A stretch of DNA of 34,277 bases from JBDRKN01 sp043813955 (GTDB taxonomy: Bacteria; Patescibacteriota; Patescibacteriia; Patescibacteriales; Patescibacteriaceae), in contig JBDRKN010000011.1 of the NCBI GenBank assembly GCA_043813955.1, forward strand, positions 1-34,277, given 5' to 3'. A program made the translations under genes and the position numbers. The notes below the pieces were generated by a model. That model was not told where the DNA came from, did not search any database, and saw only the letters and a list, made by a program, of their open reading frames with translations. The stretch's first letter is position 1; every line of letters begins with the position of its first letter. Shown in pieces: positions 29,563-34,277 of this stretch.

Positions 29563-32460
29563 ATGACTTTGCTAAATAAATTAAATCAAGAACAAAAGGA
29601 GGCGGTTCAACATGAGGACAAGCCTCTTTTGATTGTGGCTGGAGCAGGAACAGGCAAAACAACGGTTTTGATTAATAGATTGTTATATTTGATTACTGAA
29701 AAAAAAGTTGATCCAGACAATATTCTCTTAGTAACCTTTACTGAAAAAGCCAGCCAGGAACTTATTGAGCGTGCAGACAAGGCTCTGCCATATGGCTATG
29801 TTAATCTTTGGATTCATACTTTTCATGGATTATGCGACCATATTCTGCGCGAGCATGGCTTAGACATTGGCCTGAACAGCGATTTTCAAATTATTAACCA
29901 GACTGAACAATGGATTTTGATTAAACAGAATCTGGATAAATTTGATTTAGATTATTATTCCCCTTTGGGAAATCCTGACAAATTTATTATTGAATTAATT
30001 AAGCATTTTTCCCGCCTTAAAGATGAAAATATTAGCTCAAGCCAGTATTTAGACTATGCCTTGGAATTTGAGCAAGACAAGGATACTATGCTGTCTGCTG
30101 CTGACAAAAAACATTTAAACATTGACCGCATTAATGAGCTAGCTAATGCCTTTCATGTCTATAATCAATTATTATTGGATAATAAATTAGTGGATTTTGG
30201 AGATTTAATTGTTTATACCTTAAAATTATTTAATCAGCGCCCTGATATTTTAAAACTTTATCAAAATAAATTTAAACATGTCATGGTAGATGAATTTCAG
30301 GACACTAATTGGTCACAGTATGAATTATTAAAGCTCTTGGCTTTGCCTGATAATAATTTAGTTGCAACAGGAGACGATGATCAGAGTGTCTTTAAATTCC
30401 GCGGAGCCTCCTTGTCTAATATCATGCAGTTTAAAGATGATTATCCTGATGCCAAAGAAGTAGTTTTGATTAAAAATTACAGGTCTAATCAAATAATCTT
30501 AGACCATGCCTATGAGTTTATAAAAAAAAATAATCCTAATAGATTAGAAACTAAATTAAAGATTGATAAAAAAATTATTTCTCAAATTGAACAGCCAGGA
30601 GAAATTAAATATCTATCCATGCCCAGCTTGCTGGATGAAACTCAGACAGTTGCTGAGATGATTAAAAAACTGCATAATCCCGGCCATACAGACTGGGCTG
30701 ATATGGCTGTCTTGGTTCGGGCTAACAGCACAGCTGACCGTTTTACTGAAGAATTGGCCAGGCAGAATATTCCTAACCAGTTTGTTTCATTAAGAGGCTT
30801 GTATTACAAGCCGATTATATTAGATATTATTGCGTATTTAAAATTATTAGACAATTATAATGAGCCAGTTTCATTATTAAGAGTATTAAATTTTGAATCT
30901 TTTAAAATAAATCATCTTGATATTATAGCTATTAATAAATTTGCTAGAAAAAAATTATGGTCATTATATGAAGCTTTGCAAAATATCTCAGTCATTACTG
31001 AAGCGTCTGGAGCATTAGAAAATGTTAATAAACTGCTTCAATCAGTTCATAAGCATACTCAATTATCCAAACAATCAAGAATCTCAAAAGTTTTTGTTCA
31101 AATAGTGCATGATATTTTTCTTCCATATCTGGATCATGACAAAAACATGCAAGAGTTTGATTTTTTAAACCAGTTTTACAAAAAGATTTTGCGTTTTGAG
31201 CAGGCTAACCCTGTATTGTTATTTGATTTTTTACAATTAATTAATTTAGAAATGGAATCTGGAGATACAGGAAGCTTGAAATTAAACTTTGAAGATGCTG
31301 ATACAGTTAAGGTTATGACTGTGCATTCTGCCAAAGGATTGGAATTTAAGCATGTTTTTTTATGCGATTTAGTTGATAAAAAATTTCCAACCATTTCCAG
31401 AAGCGACAAGATTCCTTTGCCAGATTCTTTGGTCAAGGAGTTTGTTCCAGAAGGAGATATTCATTTAGAAGAAGAGCGCAGATTGTTCTACGTAGCCATG
31501 ACCAGGGCTAAACAAGGCTTGTATATTACAGGAGCCCGTGATTATGGAGGAGTTGTAGAAAAAAAACCGTCTAAATTCATAGCTGAGACAGGCTTAGAAG
31601 TACAGGTTATTGAAGCTGATAAGAGCAGCGAGCTAAAAAGAGATTTATCAAATCTTGATCAGGAAAAAACAGAGGTTCAGATAAGCTATGAACTGCCTGT
31701 AAAATTTTCTTTTTCCCAAATAGAGTCTTTTAATAGCTGCCCATGGGCATACAAGCATATTTATTTATTAAAAATACCCATGGAGCCAAAGCCAAATACC
31801 GTTTTTGGAAGAGTGATCCATAATGTCTTAAGAGATTTTTTTCAGCCTTTGCTTAAAATGCCTGAACAAGCTGATTTATTCGGCTCTAAAAAAGAAATTA
31901 ACAAAGAATTATTCAGCTGGGAAAAGATTTTAGAAATTTATATAAATCATTGGGATGATTATGGCTATGAGAATAAAAAACAGGCAGAAGAGTTTAAGCA
32001 AAAAGGCAAGCTCATGCTTAAAAACTTTCAGCAAAATCTAATAGATAAGTTTCCTAATACTGTTTATTTGGAAAAAGATTTTAGTTTTAAAATTAAAGAT
32101 TATATTATTAAAGGAGCAATTGACCGCGTAGACCAATTAGGAGACGGCAGTGTTGAGATAATTGATTACAAAACAGGAAGTCCTAAGACAAAAATTTATT
32201 TTGATGATAAAAAACAATTATTGCTGTATCAATTAGCTTTAGAGCAGGCTTTAAATCTTAAAGTTTCTAAATTAAGCTATTATTATTTAGATAATAATAG
32301 CTTAATATCATTTTCTGCTTTAGAAAATGATTTAGAAAAGCTTAAAATGCATATTTTAGATATTATTGACAGTATAAGGCAGTTTGATTTTACGCCAACT
32401 CCTGGCTTTGTCTGCAAATATTGCGATTTTAGAAATATGTGCGAGTTTAGGAAACCTTGA
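29563..32460 (+). CDS. UvrD/AddA-type helicase fused to Fe-S RecB-like nuclease
   Basis: A 965-residue superfamily 1A helicase joined to a PD-(D/E)xK nuclease, resembling AddAB/AdnAB double-strand-break repair enzymes. Helicase motifs are Walker A GAGTGKT (27-33), VDEFQDTN (Walker B, D243/E244), GDDDQSVFKFRGA, TVHSAKGLEFKHVF and RLFYVAMTRAKQGL. The nuclease (about 710-965) starts FSFSQIESFNSCPWAYKH, has GRVIHNVLRDFF, then GAIDRVD (D854) and IIDYKTG (D868, K870). Four cysteines, C726 and C951/C954/C960 in a C-x2-C-x5-C arrangement, match the iron-sulphur staple of AddB and Cas4. So unwinding and cutting lie in one chain. It starts two bases after the flavoprotein gene. Whether a second AddAB-like subunit exists elsewhere is unknown. 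Confidence 0.93.
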   Translation: MTLLNKLNQEQKEAVQHEDKPLLIVAGAGTGKTTVLINRLLYLITEKKVDPDNILLVTFTEKASQELIERADKALPYGYVNLWIHTFHGLCDHILREHGLDIGLNSDFQIINQTEQWILIKQNLDKFDLDYYSPLGNPDKFIIELIKHFSRLKDENISSSQYLDYALEFEQDKDTMLSAADKKHLNIDRINELANAFHVYNQLLLDNKLVDFGDLIVYTLKLFNQRPDILKLYQNKFKHVMVDEFQDTNWSQYELLKLLALPDNNLVATGDDDQSVFKFRGASLSNIMQFKDDYPDAKEVVLIKNYRSNQIILDHAYEFIKKNNPNRLETKLKIDKKIISQIEQPGEIKYLSMPSLLDETQTVAEMIKKLHNPGHTDWADMAVLVRANSTADRFTEELARQNIPNQFVSLRGLYYKPIILDIIAYLKLLDNYNEPVSLLRVLNFESFKINHLDIIAINKFARKKLWSLYEALQNISVITEASGALENVNKLLQSVHKHTQLSKQSRISKVFVQIVHDIFLPYLDHDKNMQEFDFLNQFYKKILRFEQANPVLLFDFLQLINLEMESGDTGSLKLNFEDADTVKVMTVHSAKGLEFKHVFLCDLVDKKFPTISRSDKIPLPDSLVKEFVPEGDIHLEEERRLFYVAMTRAKQGLYITGARDYGGVVEKKPSKFIAETGLEVQVIEADKSSELKRDLSNLDQEKTEVQISYELPVKFSFSQIESFNSCPWAYKHIYLLKIPMEPKPNTVFGRVIHNVLRDFFQPLLKMPEQADLFGSKKEINKELFSWEKILEIYINHWDDYGYENKKQAEEFKQKGKLMLKNFQQNLIDKFPNTVYLEKDFSFKIKDYIIKGAIDRVDQLGDGSVEIIDYKTGSPKTKIYFDDKKQLLLYQLALEQALNLKVSKLSYYYLDNNSLISFSALENDLEKLKMHILDIIDSIRQFDFTPTPGFVCKYCDFRNMCEFRKP

Positions 32461-32484
32461 CATCTTGTATAAATATAATAAGAT
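32457..32484 (+). promoter_or_regulatory. Candidate promoter overlapping the helicase stop codon
   Basis: TTGACA (32457-32462) includes the helicase stop codon TGA; TAAGAT (32479-32484) lies 16 bases on. Two perfect TATAAT sequences nearby (32474, 32487) have poor spacing. Confidence 0.4.
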
Positions 32485-32519
32485 TATATAATTTTGTACA
32501 TTAATAATAGGAGTCAGTA

Positions 32520-32885
32520 ATGGCTAAAAACAATGTTGCTGAAATTTTATTAGGCATGGTAAGACATAATAAAAAAGATGGATTCCCGCTTAATAATTCC
32601 CTCTATTTTTGCATTTGGGCAAGTAAGAGCCAATTTGATTATTTTACTCTTCGTTTACATTACGAATCTGAAATTGAGAAAAAATGTGAAGAGGCGGCTA
32701 AAAAAATTTTTTTTGAAATGAATGAAATTGGAATAAAAGAATATGAAATAGTTAATGGTGAAAGAGTCAGAGAGTATAAAACAGGAAATCGCGGTCTTGT
32801 GAGGTGTCATAGTGGGAAAATGGAAAAAGGCATGGCAAAAATATTTCAAGAAAAACTTGATTATCTTATTAATAATCCAATATAA
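32520..32885 (+). CDS. Small cytoplasmic protein of unknown function
   Basis: A 121-residue protein with no signal peptide or membrane helix. It is preceded by ATAGGAGTCA, a clear Shine-Dalgarno sequence, and its stop codon lies inside the loop and stem of a strong terminator. Middle residues are charged and probably helical (EIEKKCEEAAKKIFFEMNEI), with a basic segment (VREYKTGNRGLVRCHSGKM) after them. I do not recognise a family and suggest no function. Its own promoter, ribosome site and terminator support a real, independently expressed gene. Confidence 0.7.
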   Translation: MAKNNVAEILLGMVRHNKKDGFPLNNSLYFCIWASKSQFDYFTLRLHYESEIEKKCEEAAKKIFFEMNEIGIKEYEIVNGERVREYKTGNRGLVRCHSGKMEKGMAKIFQEKLDYLINNPI

Positions 32886-32908
32886 ATATATTGGATTATT
32901 TTTTTTCT
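32871..32908 (+). terminator. Rho-independent terminator overlapping the end of the small gene
   Basis: A perfect 14-bp stem (32871-32884 with 32887-32900) with an AA spacer at the tip and a run of eight T. The left arm is part of the coding sequence, so the last codons and the terminator are one element. Confidence 0.82.
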
Positions 32909-32926
32909 GCAAAATTTGCTAATTTA

Positions 32927-32935
32927 TGGTATAAT
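32927..32935 (+). promoter_or_regulatory. Predicted extended -10 element
   Basis: TGGTATAAT, identical to the element at 7981-7989, lies 21 bases before the ATG at 32957 and just after the preceding terminator. Confidence 0.5.
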
Positions 32936-32956
32936 ATCCTTAGGTAAATAAATATT

Positions 32957-33340
32957 ATGAGTTTAAGGTCATATTTGTCATTAATGATTTTAGCTACTGT
33001 TATTTGTATAATAGGTCTTGGCATTGTTTTAGCAACTATAGATCCTTTTTCTACTAATTGGCCAGGCTTTATTTTATTCTATTCTTCGTTGTTTTTGACT
33101 ATTATTGGCATTTTTTCCATATTAGGCTTTACAGTCCGTTTTGTGGCTTTGCGCCGTCAATTAGTAGTGCATTCTGTTGTTATATCCTTTAGGCAGGCTT
33201 TCTTGGCAGCTTTTGTTATAGCCTCTACTTTATTCCTATTATCCAAGGACTTGTTTAGTTGGATGAATGTGCTATTATTAATTATTGGCTTTTCAGCCCT
33301 AGAATTTCTTTTGATTAGTTTTTCTACTAATCATAATTAA
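32957..33340 (+). CDS. Four-helix membrane protein of unknown function
   Basis: A 127-residue integral membrane protein with hydrophobic segments at about residues 7-26, 36-60, 78-97 and 103-120, joined by short loops; one loop is basic (RFVALRRQLV) and likely cytoplasmic. Proteins of this plan are common in CPR genomes without known function. It is the first of a three-gene run with the tRNA-binding-domain protein 17 bases downstream and a coiled-coil membrane protein after that. Confidence 0.75.
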   Translation: MSLRSYLSLMILATVICIIGLGIVLATIDPFSTNWPGFILFYSSLFLTIIGIFSILGFTVRFVALRRQLVVHSVVISFRQAFLAAFVIASTLFLLSKDLFSWMNVLLLIIGFSALEFLLISFSTNHN

Positions 33341-33357
33341 TATTTAAAAACAATTTT

Positions 33358-33771
33358 ATGACTAGTTGGCTAAAGAATCTATTTTTAGGCAAGGAGGAAG
33401 CAAAAACAGGCGCTGTCCCAGAATCTAAGGATGATACCAAGTTTCCAGGAATAGTCGTTGGAAAGATTATTGAGATCAATGATCATCCCAATGCTGATCG
33501 GCTTTGCATGACCAAGGTTGATATTGGCAGCCAGAAGCTGGACATTGTCTGCGGAGGCCCTAATGTAGAAGTAGGCAAGATGGTAGCAGTAGCTGTTGTA
33601 GGCTCTAAGCTGCCTAATGGCAAGACTATTAAGGAAATCAAGGTAAGGGGAGAATTATCCAAAGGAATGGTTTGCGCTGATGATGAGCTTGGCTTGGGCC
33701 AAGAGCATGAAACAATCAGGCTGTTAAAGCCTGATGCAGTTATAGGGGAGGCAATTGATAATTACCTCTAG
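33358..33771 (+). CDS. Stand-alone tRNA-binding (EMAP/PheT-type OB-fold) domain protein
   Basis: A 137-residue protein. Residues 1-27 are a charged leader (SWLKNLFLGKEEAK), and about 28-137 form one OB-fold tRNA-binding domain: VVGKIIEINDHPNADRLCM, VDIGSQKLDIVCGGPNVEVG, VAVAVVGSKLPNGKTIKEIKV, RGELSKGMVCADDELGLG. This matches the domain at the N-terminus of phenylalanyl-tRNA synthetase beta subunit and the YtpR/EMAP families, but here there is no catalytic or other PheT domain. It could bind tRNA or help a synthetase in trans. The sequence does not look broken: a start, a stop and co-directional neighbours are present, so it is not a pheT remnant in any obvious way. Confidence 0.88.
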   Translation: MTSWLKNLFLGKEEAKTGAVPESKDDTKFPGIVVGKIIEINDHPNADRLCMTKVDIGSQKLDIVCGGPNVEVGKMVAVAVVGSKLPNGKTIKEIKVRGELSKGMVCADDELGLGQEHETIRLLKPDAVIGEAIDNYL

Positions 33772-33800
33772 GAGAGATAATAATTAAGTTTTCATAGCTT

Positions 33801-34091
33801 ATGTTTTTTTTAAACTATAGCCAAGATATTTTGTATCTTGTATTGGCTTTTTGCGTATTATGGCTGACTGTTTTTTTAGTCTGGTTTGTTTACTATCTCA
33901 TAGTAACTATCCGCCAGTTCCATACAATAACCAGGGACATGAAAAAACGGATTGACAAAATAGATGACATTATCCGCATGACTAAGGAAAAGATAGAGCA
34001 TTCTGCTTCCTATCTTGCCATTATTGTTGAAGGCGTTAAGAAGATTGCTGACATGACTAAGAAAAAAAAGCCCAGAAAGAAGTCTAAATAA
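33801..34091 (+). CDS. Single-span membrane protein with coiled-coil and basic tail
   Basis: A 96-residue protein with one membrane helix (about 9-35), a predicted coiled coil (about 38-75, QFHTITRDMKKRIDKIDDII) and a strongly basic tail (KKKKPRKKSK). The plan resembles small DUF948-like proteins, but I do not assign it. It is the last gene of the run beginning at 32957 and is followed by a terminator. The basic tail could contact nucleic acid or membrane lipid; no function is proposed. Confidence 0.72.
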   Translation: MFFLNYSQDILYLVLAFCVLWLTVFLVWFVYYLIVTIRQFHTITRDMKKRIDKIDDIIRMTKEKIEHSASYLAIIVEGVKKIADMTKKKKPRKKSK

Positions 34092-34100
34092 TCAATTTAA

Positions 34101-34131
34101 GAAAATCCAGGGATTATTTTTCTGGATTTTC
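34101..34131. terminator. Terminator, usable in both directions
   Basis: Stem GAAAATCCAG/CTGGATTTTC with an 11-base loop, followed by a T-rich stretch; ten bases after the preceding stop and facing the partial minus-strand gene at the window edge. Confidence 0.7.
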
Positions 34132-34166
34132 TATTTTATTGGGCAATCAATACAAGATGGAACAAG

Positions 34167-34277
34167 CTATAATGATTTTTCCAGATAGGTTAGCGGAGAA
34201 TCAAAAATTTCTGGCGAGGAAAATCTGACGCAAAATTCACTCACGTATTCTGGCAGATATTCTGGGGTAACATGATG
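34167..34277 (-). CDS. Partial gene: C-terminal end of a probable IS1595/ISXO2-like transposase
   Basis: An open minus-strand frame enters from the right edge and ends at TAG (34169-34167), giving 36 residues. It reads HHVTPEYLPEYVSEFCVRF and then a short tail. The spacing of H-H, Y-L, Y, E-F and R-F resembles the end of DDE transposases of the IS1595 (ISXO2-like) family, where H-L-x-x-Y-x-x-E-F-x-F-R-x-N-R-R is usual. The N-R-R part is not present, so the match is imperfect and rests on a short fragment. GGGCAATCAATAC at 34141-34153 might be the element's terminal repeat, which is speculation. If correct, an insertion sequence begins at the right edge. Confidence 0.4.
   Translation of the reverse strand, partial: HHVTPEYLPEYVSEFCVRFSSPEIFDSPLTYLEKSL

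Noticed and set aside
34157..34230. Short plus-strand frame beginning MEQAIMIFPDRL at the right edge
   Set aside because: It stops after about 23 codons, lacks a ribosome site and lies opposite the transposase-like fragment.

Overview
The window is an AT-rich bacterial chromosome segment that looks like a member of the Candidate Phyla Radiation (Patescibacteria, probably a Parcubacteria-type lineage). This rests on gene content and style, not on a marker-gene tree: a tandem array of small VirB2/T4SS-type pilin-like proteins, a type IV pilus ATPase, a PBP1A-type enzyme with Ig-like tail, a NusA with an acidic insertion, a membrane pyrophosphatase, many small lineage-type membrane proteins, short intergenic gaps, a tmRNA and a tRNA without encoded CCA, and an intein inside a housekeeping gene.

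Layout. 1-920: tyrosine recombinase. 922-5012 (minus): three-gene operon of a double-headed PilB/GspE ATPase, a translin-family protein and a YfcE-type phosphoesterase. 5068-5483: a strong promoter, a small acyl-carrier-like protein and a terminator. 5543-11521: FtsK, a small membrane protein, and FtsH interrupted by a 454-residue intein with a LAGLIDADG endonuclease. A perfect 30-nt palindrome ends both ftsH and the convergent PBP1A gene (11570-14500, minus). 14615-16874 (minus): GT2 glycosyltransferase and a GT-C-like membrane protein. 16999-20139: seven consecutive pilin-like genes, with a 124-bp perfect repeat (three stacked palindromes) before genes 2 and 3. 20198-20734 (minus): lipoprotein. 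20960-26509: nusA-hppA-tig-smpB-ssrA-tRNA-Leu-tRNA-Gly. 26609-29560: orphan sensor histidine kinase and an FNR-type flavoprotein, followed by a UvrD-like helicase fused to an Fe-S RecB-type nuclease (29563-32460). 32520-34091: small proteins, including a stand-alone PheT-like tRNA-binding domain. The right edge holds what looks like the C-terminus of an IS1595/ISXO2-like transposase.

How it fits together. The pilin-like array and the duplicated PilB-type ATPase suggest investment in surface filaments or DNA uptake, but no platform protein, prepilin peptidase or VirB4/VirD4 gene is present here, so joint function is inference. tig, smpB and ssrA form a translation quality-control block whose tagged products could be handled by proteases such as FtsH. 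No stretch over 300 bases lacks a gene. The strongest leads are the FtsH intein placed right after pore loop 1, the pilin array with its duplicated palindromic leader and a mosaic gene, the double-headed ATPase, the bacterial translin homologue, and the tmRNA with its own candidate promoter inside smpB.
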